Of a stretch of 64,000 nt of DNA, positions 21,058 to 32,749 are shown piece after piece (positions within the stretch are counted from its first letter, which is position 1; the number at the start of each line of letters is the position of its first letter). Both the position numbers and the translations under genes were made by a program. This stretch comes from Grosmannia clavigera kw1407 (Eukaryota > Ascomycota > Sordariomycetes > Ophiostomatales > Ophiostomataceae), in the NCBI RefSeq assembly GCF_000143105.1, contig NW_014040772.1, forward strand, positions 186,001 through 250,000, in the 5' to 3' direction. A model generated the notes under the pieces. It did no database searches and had not been told where the DNA came from. It worked only from the letters and a program-made list of their open reading frames with translations.

Positions 21058-24000
21058 ATGAAGGATGTGCAGTCTGACTCTCTTCCCCGAAGGCCCGAAG
21101 TGCCATCTGGACTGCCACCTGGACTACCATCAGGCGTATTTCCGGATGAAAGTTCCGATATCTCACAGGACACGCCTGTGATCTCTACTAATTCATTGCC
21201 ACACCTGTCAAACACGTCAGCCTATGTAGAGACTCACGACCGCAATGCCGACCAGAGCGAGTCAGACGCCTCAACGGAGAGAACGAGCTCCTCCCACTCT
21301 AGCGATAGCGTGGTAACCATAGACGTAAAGCTAGACGGAAAAACCCGACAAATAAAGCGAAGACGGCAAGAAATGAAGAGTATAAAGAGGGAACGCAAAA
21401 CCGTGGAGAAGCATTTTCTCAGGACCGACGAGGGCATCACCTATGTGCAGAACGACGAATTTGAAAAATCGGCACCGCATGCCACGAGAACTCACCTCCT
21501 CGTTGCCCTGGACTCTTTTGACATTCCTGCTTCCCATGTCAGCAGTTCTGACATGTCAAGCGTAGACCAGGGGTCAGATACCCTATGCCCGGGTCGTGGT
21601 AGCAGCCTAGAGGCAGCCAGAACGAACGCGAGAAAGCAGACGCCCACTTGTTTGCGCCTTGTTAACAGACTCCTATGTATAGAGCTGTCTCGCATTTGTG
21701 ATTGCGATGTGGAAAGTGACCACAGTGCACCCTTTGAGGTCTTGCTTTTGGCTGAGGAGAAGATCCGCAAAGCTTATGCCGAAAAGGAGACCGAGTTCGC
21801 AGAGATACGAAGCCGCTTTACCGGCCACCTGGCAGTGCTCCGAACAGAATTCTATGAGCTTGCCGGTTTCAGCGTCGCCGTCGATAACCTGGATGAGGAA
21901 TCAAGGATCGATTCCATAAGTCGTGCTAGGATTACGCTGGACGGCTTTCGGGCCTTGATGGTCCTTTTTGACACGAACTTACGCGGTTTTTCTGAGACGG
22001 CGAAACGAGTTCAGCACGATAGGACAGCCCCCAGCCGCGACGCTGTACCTGTGCCTGAGTTGCCCTTCTCTCATCTTTACTACCTCTTTGGTCCTGGCGA
22101 TACGATAGTGCGGCTAAACCCCTATCCCCAGGCCTATCGCGTTACTCGGGTGTATGGAGGCAGCACTACCAGCCCACTGTCTGGTCCCAAAACTCGCATC
22201 CGACGGAAAATCGCAGACCTGGTTGTCATGTGCTTCCATCTAGATTATGATGGCAAGGAGTTCGGTCCTGTGCACACGGACTTCAAAATTCGGCCGTACA
22301 TTGGTGCCCAAGCTGTTGTCAGCCTTTGCGTTTTCCCGCTGTTTTATGCCTCCCGGGGCCTTCCGAGCTGTCTCCTGGAACGCGGTAGAAAGATGCATTC
22401 GTTGCACAAAACTAGCCACAAGACATACAAGGGACTTAGTCTCAAACAGGGCGAGAAGTTCGATTCCTTCGAAGAGGTAGGCTTCGTTGTACCTCCTCTG
22501 CGTCGACTGGACTAAGACTTATCCTTAACAGATCGACAGCGACGTCATCGTCGACTTTCAGCTGGCCTACCAGAACAGCGAGCCAAAAATTGATACGCCC
22601 CAGTTCGAAGAATTTCCCACGTATCCAGAGGACGAGGCACGTAGGCGCCAGCAGATTTCTGACGACGAGGTAGATATAATGGTGCGGTTCCCAGTTCCCA
22701 TAGAACGGCAATCATATGAGGAGAACAACTTTGGGGATCGGCGCTGGATCGAGTTCAGAAACCGCATAGCTCATCTCGCCGAGAAGCGCTTGCCTGGGAC
22801 TCTCGACGATGATTGTCTTCTGCTTCTGCCAGGCAGAGTGTATGGATACGTATTGCTTAATCGCAAGTGGTGTAGGTTTCACGCATTCCATGCTTCCATT
22901 CCAATGGTGCTCTCCTTTTTCTGACCTTGTAGTGCCTCTGGACGTGAATCTCATTGGGGATGTCGTGAAGATACGTCAAGGCGAGAACGACGGTTTCCAG
23001 AAGCTCATCCTGCCACGTGGCCACAAGAACATTGTTCGTGCCCTGGTCAGTACGCATGCTGCCCGACAGGCAGCTGCCCATGGCAGGTCCGGCTCGGACC
23101 CTTCCGGACACGACTTCGATGTGGTCAAGGGCAAAGGCAAGGGCGTCGTCATTCTGTTGCACGGGGCTCCGGGCGTTGGAAAGACATCGACGGCCGAGTG
23201 CGTTGCACAAACGGTCGGCTGTCCACTTCTGCCCATCACCTGCGGCGACCTCGGGGCGACGACGGCCGGCGAGGTGGAGAAGAATCTCGAGTCATTCTTT
23301 GAGCTCGCCCGGAAGTGGGGATGCGTCCTGCTTCTTGACGAGGCTGACGTCTTTCTTGCTGCACGGGAAAAAGGTGATATCCGGCAGACTAGTCTTGTGT
23401 CTGGTAAGTTTAGGTTTTATATGCTTTTGTTTTTCTTTTCCTATTGTCTACAGCTTCCTTCAGCCTAACTCCTGCAGTCTTCCTCCGCGTCATGGAATAT
23501 TACCCAGGCATCCTGATCCTGACGACCAACCGGGTCGGCTCGTTCGACGAGGCTATCAAGTCGCGTGTCCACTGCGCGCTGTACTATCCTCCCCTGACCG
23601 AAGACCAGAGCCTGAAGATCTGGAAAATGAATCTCGACAAGCTCGAAAAGAATAATTCGAGCTCCGATCCGGCCTTGAAGGTGCGTTTCAGCCGCAAGGA
23701 GATCGAGAAGTTTGCCCAAAAACATTGGGACACCAGCGATGAAGGCACCCGGTGGAACGGCCGGCAGATCAGGAACGCATTCCAGACAGCCGTAGCATTG
23801 GCTGAGTGGGACCACCTCCAAGAGTCACCTGGCGGAATTCGGCATCCCGACGGACCCCAGCTCAACAAGTCCCATTTCAGAACTGTCGCCAAGGCTAGCC
23901 GCCATTTCGACGACTACCTCACCAGGGTGCGCGGTACAGACGAGCATTGGGTCAGGACTCACCAGACTCGCTTTGACGGTTTTCCTGCATCGGAAGACTT

Positions 24001-24316
24001 GCGGACAGAAACGGCAAGGAAGACAAACAAGCCGGACAAGCCCAAACCAAAGTCCAAGGCTAAATCCAGATCGAAGTACACGTCAAAATCTAGCAACAGG
24101 CGCCCACCTTCAAACTCGCCAGATATGAGCTCCGACAGCAGTGAAGATGAGGACAGTGGGGTCGACGACAAAGCTGATGACAGCGTGGAGAGTGAAAGCG
24201 AGAGCGAGAGCGAGAGCGAGAGCGAGAGCGAGAGCAACAGTGAGGAGCCCACGCCTCCACCGACCAAGGGCAAGAAGAAGAAGAAAGACACAAAGAAGAA
24301 GAGCCGGGGAGAGTAA
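21058..24316 (+). CDS. AAA+ ATPase with large fungal N-terminal region (DUF7025 type)
   Basis: Four exons (21058-22476, 22532-22871, 22933-23403, 23478-24316) give 1022 residues with every junction in phase. Residues 1-190 are disordered (Pro, Ser, then Lys/Arg). About 190-590 is a region typical of a fungal AAA+ family that I recall as DUF7025. The ATPase core follows: Walker A LLHGAPGVGKTS at about 661, Walker B VLLLDEAD at about 718, and sensor-1 ILILTTNR at about 755, then an Arg in SRVH and a lid region. The C-terminal 140 residues are a basic, Ser-rich tail with a perfect Ser-Glu repeat, ending KKKKKDTKKKSRGE. All ATPase residues are kept, so it should be active, but its substrate is unknown. 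It lies beside the STAND-like gene with divergent transcription. Confidence 0.85.
24200..24235 (+). repeat. Hexanucleotide repeat coding Ser-Glu
   Basis: Six perfect GAGAGC units encode an alternating Glu-Ser run in the C-terminal tail of the AAA+ protein. Length changes would stay in frame. Confidence 0.85.
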
Positions 24317-25230
24317 ACATGTTAGCCAGAAGAACGAATTGAGGAGTAACTTTCCAAGTATCCCCAGCACCTACCTACGTTGTGGAGCGAAGAAGATGGT
24401 ACCTCTTACTTTGACATGTGCCAACATGTTGTAATCCTACCACGTAAAGCCTTGTCGTATATATAACAGGAGAGGCAGATAACTTCCTACTCGGTCGTTC
24501 TATGCGCTCTGTAAGTCTATCCGCCATTTTATGCCAGCCTCTGCTTAGGTTTTTGCTTTCGTATAGACTGAAGCTTGGTATCATATTTGGACTGACCGGC
24601 TATTACGGCATCATATTAATCTGGAAGGTAGCACTTGTTCGGAACAGATCTGTCCCCGGGGCATATCTAGGAATTACAGTCTTAATTCTTGCGACTCGAA
24701 TGACCTAGATAAGCTTGATAGAGTCCCGCGTATTCTCTGGGTTGTCTGTACTAGCATCGCGCGTTGCATCCGGAGCTGCAGCATCCTTCTCGCACTAGAA
24801 CGGAGTACTTTTGTAGTTATTGTTACAGTGTCTTACTGTTTTGCCGAAATTCCCCACTTTTCCATTCGGAAATGTCGCAACTATGGGTTATTGTGAAGGT
24901 TAAAGGAGGCTATACGTAGCGGTCATATAACGTGATGCACTGTGAGGAGCAGGAGGCTGAATAGGGTCTAGTGTGGGCGAAAGAGTGTTTGTGTACAGAG
25001 TACTAAGGAAGAAATAGATACATCGCGACCCTTCTGGGGATCCGTATTAATACTAGTGCCAGGCCCCCGCTTTTTGTGCCTTCTAACCAATCACAGGCCC
25101 GTACGGCCAAGTGGGGCGGAAGGGCCACAGTGTGGCGGATTCCAATGCTTGACAGTTATCTGCATTTCTAATCCGTGATTTCTAAGAATTCTGGCCAGCC
25201 TACATTTATGCCTTCAGTAACCTTCCAAAT
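24317..25230. other. Intergenic region, 0.9 kb
   Basis: Contains no convincing gene. An ACGGAGTAC motif is at 24800-24808. The right end is the presumed promoter of the small unknown gene at 25231. Confidence 0.45.
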
Positions 25231-26017
25231 ATGTCGAACATGCCCCCTGAAAGCACTGAAGAGAGCATTGCGGCTGCGACAGCCGACGAGGCTCTCGTCT
25301 TAACTCCACAGGAGCAGGAGTCTCTAATCGAAAGTGTGTACAAGAACCAGGGCGGAGACCTGGTGGTGCGGATCGTGGAGGAGGTCGGCTTAAATGACTT
25401 TGGCTTCGTAGTTATGCGGCTCGACTACGGCAACGAGGAAGACTGGGTGCGATGGAAGGACTCTTTTACGGAGCACCTAGACCTGAGTCTGGCCAAGGCG
25501 GAAGGCGGCGAGAGGATCATGGACAATCTGCTTGTCAACTTTGTAGAAGACGAGGAATTAGACATGGCAGGATTCTGTGGTACAGCTTGGTACGTATCAA
25601 CAAAGTCTGGTCAGAACTGTACACTGCAGAAATATCAAGGAAACTAACCTCTACAGGTACTACGTCGCTATCCAGGAAGAAGGACTAGTGCAGCCTGGCC
25701 TAGACTCGAGCATGTTTCTTGCTGTGGACAGGAACGCGATAGACTCTCTCTTATCACCTGTAACAGGCCAGGAGCCCTGGGTCTGGGCTGTTGATAGGAC
25801 GTCCTCGTTCGAGGTCGGCCAGCAGCCACCCCAGGGCGATCCTCCGTTATCTTTGGAGTATCCCGGATACTTTCGAATCGCAATCTCAGAGCTCGTTCCA
25901 CAGCTGTGGCCGGTGTGCATGCTGCTGGAGGAAATGTGTGGTACGCAGCTGTGGGAATCGCTCGTTGGCATTGGACTTAATTTTCTGGTGCCCGGCGTGT
26001 CTCACACTCTTGGATAG
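25231..26017 (+). CDS. Small fungal protein of unknown function
   Basis: Two exons, 25231-25589 and 25657-26017, give 239 residues; the intron (GTACGT...CTACAG) splits a Trp codon in GTAWYYVAIQ and keeps phase. The sequence is acidic and globular-looking, with no signal peptide, membrane helix or catalytic motif I recognise. It carries VMRLDYGNEEDWVRWKD, PGLDSSMFLAVD and EPWVWAVD blocks and a SLEYPGYFRIAI block, which recur in uncharacterised proteins of filamentous fungi (from memory). The C-terminal end is less certain; a further intron after 25940 is possible. Confidence 0.65.
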
Positions 26018-26699
26018 TGTCATGTGCTATGTCCTGAAGCTGCCTTGTTACAAAGTTACAGACTCGTCTTGGTTGTAAGTCTTTGTCTTGGCACTCTTCT
26101 GACTCTCTTGACCCTAATAGAATACAAAACACTTGGACAATTGGTGACAGTGTTCCGTATTAGCATATTAGGTGGATAGGCAACGAGATATTAACTGCAG
26201 ATTGAAGAGAGTACAACATGAGAGTGGAAAAACTTCCGGAAGAGCGGCATTCAAGTTCTTCCTAAGCCAATATTTGAGCCTTATCAAATAGGGGCACATA
26301 GATATGAGCGTACAAATCTAGTCAACACCGAAAATCAAGATAATTCTTTCAACTGATATAGCAGGAAGAAGCTTTTGCTTAAAATCGGTCAGAACTCTTA
26401 TAGCGGTGCGACCAGTCAGGATATGAGACTTAAAAACCTTGTTCATCTGTAGACTATAATTGGCCTGCTTACTTCACTTTATGGAAGCCAAAATATGTGT
26501 GCGAATACGCCCTGGTCTGTACATCCTTGCATTGTCGGACTACTTAGAGTCACGCGCTCCGTGTTCTGAAGTACCTTAAGCTAAGACGTATATAATAGCA
26601 GAATTATCCCGAGCTGATGCCTTATTTTCTCGGCGATGTCCTCAGCGTTTGACTAGTCCAGAGATCTCAGAAAAACTTCACCCTACTGGACGTGCCGTC
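26018..26699. other. Intergenic region between convergent 3' ends
   Basis: AT-rich and without coding features. It separates the small unknown gene from the decayed monooxygenase. Confidence 0.45.
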
Positions 26700-28272
26700 C
26701 TATTCCAAGACACTTGCAGCAAGGACTGCCTCTGATTTTGCGATCACGTCATAGGAGAATATGACACTGATAGTCTCGTCTTGATTCTGCAAGCTTGTGC
26801 CTTTGGGAAGGTACTTCATAGCAGCGTCACGGACGCTTTGTGGCAGAGGGTGTGCGGCGTTGGCTTTCTCAAAGAGCTCGAGACGCACCGCTAGAGTTAC
26901 TTTATCCTACTGCAGTATCCTCGATGGCTTTACCACCGCCTTGGGCTTGGACTGTTAATCAATGTCAGAAGCAATACCGACTCGATCTAACGCATGCATT
27001 TTGGAAGCAAGGCATACAAGGAAGCATGGGATGAGCAGCATCTCCAACCAGAAGAAGCGATTTTTTTTGCCGCGAAGGCATTGGGCGTCTGGCAACCAGT
27101 TTCCAGAATTTGACGTCCCTGGCTTTCCTGACTGGGGTGTTAGTCAAACGCTTCAGTAGCCAGGTTTCCTGTGACTCGAAACTCACACAAGAACAGTTTG
27201 TAGAGCCACACTAAACTCCTTCTTTGCATAGTCCATCACCATGCTCGGCTCTATACCTGCTTGGAAGTCTACAACACGTTCATGTTGGCAAAGTATTAGT
27301 CGTCACATGAGTCGAGTGTGCATACCTTCTGTGATACTCTCACTTTCAAACGACTGTGAGAGATAGAAGAGGTTCTGTACTTCGTTGCTGTAAACGGAAA
27401 GGTCACAACTTAGCAAATAATCACTGGATCAAAAGCAGAGGTTTCGGACGCACTTCCTACACGGATACCATACCAACCCCCCGCCTCGAGCACCCACGAA
27501 GTACCTCTGCGTAAATTCTTCGACCAAATATGCAGTATCTGGGTCTGACAGCAATGACCCCGTCGGAGCCAGCCATCGCATAGTAGCCCAGCCCGTGTCA
27601 CTAGCAGGAATCTCGTCCGAGATGGAGACATGTTCTCGGGCCGTCGAGTGCACGCCATTCGCCGCAACAAGCATGTCTGCCCGCCAGACTGTACCATCGG
27701 CAGTAGTGACTTTTGCATGAACAGCATCCTTATGTACCTTCTCAGCAAGGGCCGGAGAGAGTGTGGACTCGTTAGAGGCGCAGCTTACGTAATCAACCAC
27801 AGCGGCACGAACATGTAACTTGCACGGTTGACCTGGCCCGGCCTCTCCTACTGCCAGTGATTTCAGTTGGTCATGCAGATCGACGCGGTGTACTGAGTAG
27901 ATGGGAAAGCCGTAATTGTTTTCAATATTCTCATAGTACTTGGGTACTACCATTTGCATATTGCTGCCATTGAGGATGCTTCCTGTCTTGATGCCGACCA
28001 TACGCGACTTGGCAAGGTCGAAACCCCAGCTGCGGAGGACAGGTGTTGCATTCGGTGCTATCGAAATGGCGGCTCCGGTCTCTTGGAGCAGGGAGGACTG
28101 CTCGAGGATCTAGTGCACATGTCAGAACGTGGCATACGTCGATCTAGACCTTGATGTTAGTATCGGCAGCACTGAGACATTCTGGACGAACCGTCACTGT
28201 GTGTCCTGCTGTACGCAGAGCAATCCCAGCACTGAGGCCGGTAATCCCGGCGCCGACGATGATGATTTCCAT
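26700..28272 (-). pseudogene. Decayed FAD-dependent monooxygenase (salicylate-hydroxylase-like)
   Basis: The exons read 28272-28192, 28109-27454, 27387-27326, 27268-27187, 27127-27018 and from 26951, all in phase. They encode a group A flavoprotein monooxygenase: FAD motif VGAGITGLSAG at the N-terminus, ILEQSSLLQETGAAISIAPNA, then DTGWATMRWL and WYPCRNNEVQNLFYLS, and the FAD/pyrophosphate motif GDAAHPMLP. Directly after QAQGGGKAIEDTAVG a TAA stops the frame at 26904-26902. The expected C-terminus (AVRLELFEKAN ... FSYDVIAKSE) continues in another frame after only about 15-20 nt and lacks part of the usual linker, so I infer deletions. A 43-nt intron starting in GGTAAAG would restore the frame, but only by removing the conserved AIEDTA motif. 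Upstream exons look undamaged, so the decay is probably recent. Confidence 0.6.
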
Positions 28273-29093
28273 TTGTCGGGTTTTTCTGAACTTGTGCTGT
28301 ACTTTGGGAGGTCAATGCTGGCAGCTCCGGGATTGTACTTCCTTATACGCGCACACGATACGACGGACATATGCCAGTCTGGCGACCAATCGGATGATAG
28401 TGACGGATTGGAAATCGGATCCGAGAACATACTTCTTGGCCGTCGATTGTTAAGTGATAATAGCCAATGAGCTCGTTGGCGACCTTCGGACTTCCATTTC
28501 AACAAGACTAAACATTTCACTCTCCTAGGCCCAGTTCCTTTCGAGGGAGGGCCGAAACGTATCTCCGGCCCTGATCCTACTATGGTCGCTTTAAATGTTG
28601 CAGTATTAACGATCGGAGTCATTTGCTTGAAACATTGAGTAAGTCCTAATCAATCAGTGATACTCAAATTACGTATGTCCTGCAATCTGTATGCGAAAAC
28701 CTTTCTAGCCTGAGATAATGCAACTGATGTGTGTACATGAAGTCTCGCAGCCCCAGATACAGTAAAGCCAGTCTAATTGCCGACATCATGACATAGTCTA
28801 CATGTCTCAAGACAGCCAGGTCTTCGGTTCGTACCGTGAACAAGGACAAGCCATGGTTACTTTCTAACACTGTTAATCGCAGGTCTTGAGTCCAAATAAC
28901 GCCGTCTGTGTCTATTGCCGTTGCCTTGTCTAAATATATATACTATAGTTACTTCAAATACTCCGTGCTTGAAAGGGATTAGCTGTGCCCACTCCACATT
29001 GTGAAGCTCAGTCTTTGTAGTTCCGCGACTGGGGCCGTATCCTCTCTCTGCATAACTTGTCCTGTTTTGTCCGGGTTCTTGCTCGCCCCGTGC
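28273..29093. other. Intergenic region, 0.8 kb
   Basis: No supported gene. It holds the 5' side of the decayed monooxygenase and the 3' side of the lipase. One ATACTCCGTG motif is at about 28959-28968. Confidence 0.45.
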
Positions 29094-30084
29094 TCAACTA
29101 CAAGTTGCATTGTATCCCGTATAGCTGGTGTGCGCCTTATTAGTGCCAAGACCGAAGACCGAGTTGATGCAGTTCGGCGACTCTTGTCCGCTGCAACGGT
29201 ATGTGTCCGATTCTGTGGAATTCTGGGTAGACTCCCAATACTCAGTGCGAGAGTGACTGTAGCCAAAAATAGTTGGGGGGACCAATGGTATGCCATCTGC
29301 AAGCACAAAGACATTAGTCCAGATCAGGCTCTGCAGTCCAGTAAGTCACCATTGCTTACCATTGCTGTGCGTGACGCGGTAAAGAATGCCGGGTTCGGTG
29401 TCTGAAGCTCCGGAGATAGAGTCGAGGTAGTTGGCAAATGCCTGGTTACCGGTTCTCGGCTGGCCATATGTGTACGCTGTGGTGACGTTGTACGGGCCGT
29501 TTACCAGAGAGGCAAACGCAAGAGCGGCGATTGCGGCACCTAGCGAATGCCCGCTGACGATGGTGGTGTATCCTGGGTTGGCTTTCAGGGCCTTTGCGAG
29601 ACTAGCCGAAACGGCTGGTTCAATCGAGTTCCACGCTTTCTGGAAGCCGTCGTGCACTTTGCAGTCATCAGTACAGTCGACGTTGGGCGACTTGTACGAG
29701 ACCAATGCAATTTCCAGATCGGTAAAGACATCCCGGTCGCCCGAAGTACCTGGGATACCTAGGACGATTTCCTTGGTGCTGGTGCTCTTCCAAAGCGCTG
29801 CCTGGGTATCTGTCGAAGTGACGTTGATGTACTCGATCAATTCACCGCCATTGCCAGGAGCGCAGGTGGTATTCGTTGCGAGATAATGGGTGAATCTCGG
29901 GAACCCAAGATAGTACACCATTTTCTTGAACGTATCATTGTCCACTGAATAACCATAATTAGTGTACTGCACTCTCTCGACGGATCTTATCAAGATACAT
30001 ACCGACAGTTTTGTCACTGCGCATAAGCACGGGATTTGCGCCAACGAGGCTGGCGCAGAGCGCGATGATGGAAAATGACCGCAT
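29094..30084 (-). CDS. Secreted class 3 lipase (feruloyl-esterase/Thermomyces-lipase type)
   Basis: Three exons, 30084-30003, 29944-29360 and 29296-29094, give 289 residues with in-phase junctions. Residues 1-17 (MRSFSIIALCASLVGAN) are a signal peptide, so the enzyme is exported. The alpha/beta-hydrolase nucleophile elbow GHSLGAA lies at about residue 165; YTYGQPRTGN and a late GYSHSRTEYW, which offers the catalytic His, fit fold class 3 lipases. Four paired-looking cysteines (VDCTDDC, YRCSGQESPNC) and several N-glycosylation sites (ATNTTC, INVTS) support secretion. Substrates are triglycerides or feruloyl esters; the sequence alone does not decide which. Confidence 0.88.
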
Positions 30085-32749
30085 ATTTGTATGCGAACGT
30101 CGACTGGCTTTGAAATAGAAGATGCGATGATTCTTAGCAATAACCTATGATTATCAATGCGGCCATGTGAAGCATTATATACACGGAGTATTCTCCGTAT
30201 ACGTCTCCTTTCACATGCTGCATAAGTGCAACGGCATGCGGAAATTAGTCCAGTGGCATCCATGTCGATGAGGCCTACTCGTGGGGGTGTCAGCCACAGT
30301 CAAATGCTTCTCTTTTCCCCTTTTTGACAGGCGAACCAGATGTGGAAGACGAAATACGAATTTTCGTATGGGGAAGCCACACCACACTCGTACGTCGTAT
30401 CGTGTGGGGAGCTCATTGCTACTCCGCCACATTGTCACCGCGGTCGTATATCCCTGCGCATGAACGTGCCCATACGCTAGCCTTCATAAATGGAGCCGCA
30501 CGCACTAGAACTGCCTCATTTAGGTAGTTTGTCCTTTGATTTTCATTTTTAGACGCGAGTTGCCGGCTATGGGATGCGCAGAGCTGCGACGGGCATTTTG
30601 GGTTCAGAGCAGGAAATCAATGCGTCGGACGTTATGCCGTCGTTCTTCGCAATCGTAGGCAGATCGGCAACTATTTTTGGCCTGATGAGCATTTGACTCG
30701 TCTGCTTTGATGGAAAATAAAGTCTCGTCCCAACGTACTCCGTATTCAGATTATGGATGATGATACCCCGGTTCCTTGGCAGACAGGGCCTCTCGCCCTG
30801 AAGCACGACGGGCCGAGGGAAGAAGGACGGGCAGGGGAATAAGTTACCAGATTCCTTCTTCTTTTATAGTACAAAGAATATGTTATGTATGTGCTTGGCT
30901 GCAGATCTGCACAGGAACCCACCGCAAAAGGGCTGGCAAACGGCTGAATTGGGGCGTCAAATACTCCGTACTCCGTATACACTCTGAAGCAACGATTTTC
31001 TGATTGAAACACGAGCCTGTATCGTGACTGTACGGGAAATGTAGTAGCCATGTAATCTTCGTTGACACTCTTGTAATTTTGGACCAGTTTTCTACAGCCC
31101 GAGTCTATCCGTACTATGTAGGCGCTCCCAATGCAGCCTAAGAAGACGCGTTGTAGGACGTTTAACGTCAAGCTGCAATAGCTATTACGTATTTCATTAA
31201 AGATGGGTATCAAGTGTACGAATTCAACCTCGAGAGATTGCGTCACCTCGTGAGAGTGTTTAGGTGTGCTCTTCGACTTAAAGTCCCAGTTTTTAATTTA
31301 AACCCCCCTGGTCGTTCTTCTATGCCCTGCCACGCCCTGCAATTGGGTCTTTCTGTCCGCGGCTCGGCTTAGATATCTGGCGAGGCATCGATTGCTCTAA
31401 AGAGCACATATCTCGGTATCTGATAGAAGAGCAGCTGCAGAAACAGCACCGAAACAAGTCCAAGATGGATGCACCGTGACTTTAATGAGTACATTGGGGA
31501 TGCCTTCTCAGATTTCCGCGGAAGAGCGTGTTGAGTTGACATGTGACACTTGCCGAAGAAATTAAGTATTAGTGTAGCGATCCTTGTAATCTCTGTGCGC
31601 ATGTCCGGTGCCCTCGTGAGAAGACTGCTAGGGTTGAGCCATGGCAGCAGTGTTTTTCCGTACTTGCTCTACGAGTTAGGATCCGGCAGCAGGGTGATGC
31701 TGATTTAATTTTGGAGCCCGGGGATGACAAGTCGGATGCGAGACCTCCCGAACCCATACAGTATGCTGGAGCCCATAGTCGTAAGCGCAGCTCTGTGCTT
31801 CCGCATTTCCGGTCGTGTCAAGATGATCCGGGAGTAATCTCCAAGACGAGACTGCCTGCCGTATGGGCTGACATGGGGCATCTGCCTGACTTCTTCATTG
31901 CACTAGGCCCAGTGTTTGCAAATCAGCACCCCGACATAATGAGCCCCGCTTAAACGTTATATGCATTGACCGTTACAAACTGTACTTCCGGTGTCGACAC
32001 CTTTTTTGACGACATGGTCTATACTCGTCGCATTTGACTCTTCTTCTTCTATCTCATGTCAGTACAGTCTATGCATAGCTCAGGCGTCCTCATACGTCGG
32101 GGATGCAAGACTGACCTAGAGGTCACGCAGTCAATCTGCCTTGGTTCTACATCGGACGTTTCGTTTGTCGTTGGACCAGAGGCCGCACTCCAAAAGGAAG
32201 CGGGGCTTTAATATGGGAAGCCTTCATTCGCCCAATTGCAATGGACTCTCGTCTTGTGTCAGCCGCAGTTGGAGACGGTTGCGCTAGTCCGAAAATAGGC
32301 AGCTGAACACACCGCTGCAGTTCTCTCAAAGTTTATCCATACGTCGGCATATCGTTTTCCTCCACCTGTGCTCCCCATGTAAGGGACTCGTTACAGCCAA
32401 AGAGCAAGAAGAGTGCTGCCGTACTAACTCCATGTCCACTAAGAAACTCCTGCCCTAAAGCAGTCAAGCCCTTTCAAACATAAACCAAACTCAACATTGG
32501 AGCTGTGTGCGGCCTGCCGTTCCCATCCGGTATCTGGAGCATACATGAAAACAAACAGAGGAAGGAAAGAGAAAGAAAGCAGAAAGAATAAACGCCCGCC
32601 CCCCTTTATATCATGACCGTCGTAGCAGGACAAAGAAGAACCGGAAACGGAAAATGGGATATTGGAAAAACACAAACACAAAAACAGCGGAATGATGGCT
32701 GTGCAAATGCAAAAAACCCCTGGTCGAAACACACTTCCCCTCATCAGCC
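30085..32749. other. Long gene-poor stretch, 2.7 kb
   Basis: AT-rich with scattered stops. Open frames of up to about 166 codons (30746-31246, minus) have no domain, signal peptide or plausible splice pattern. It carries the densest group of ACGGAGTA/TACTCCGT motifs (30183-30200, 30734-30746, 30961-30980). It divides the accessory-rich left part from the core-gene right part. Confidence 0.5.
30183..30200. repeat. Inverted pair of the ACGGAG motif
   Basis: ACGGAG and CTCCGT face each other across four bases, giving a 6-bp stem with a short loop. It is one of the recurring motif sites of the window, here as a hairpin-forming pair. Confidence 0.6.

Noticed and set aside
30746..31246. 166-codon minus-strand open frame in the gene-poor stretch
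   Set aside because: No domain, biased composition or splice pattern; its length is possible by chance in this region.
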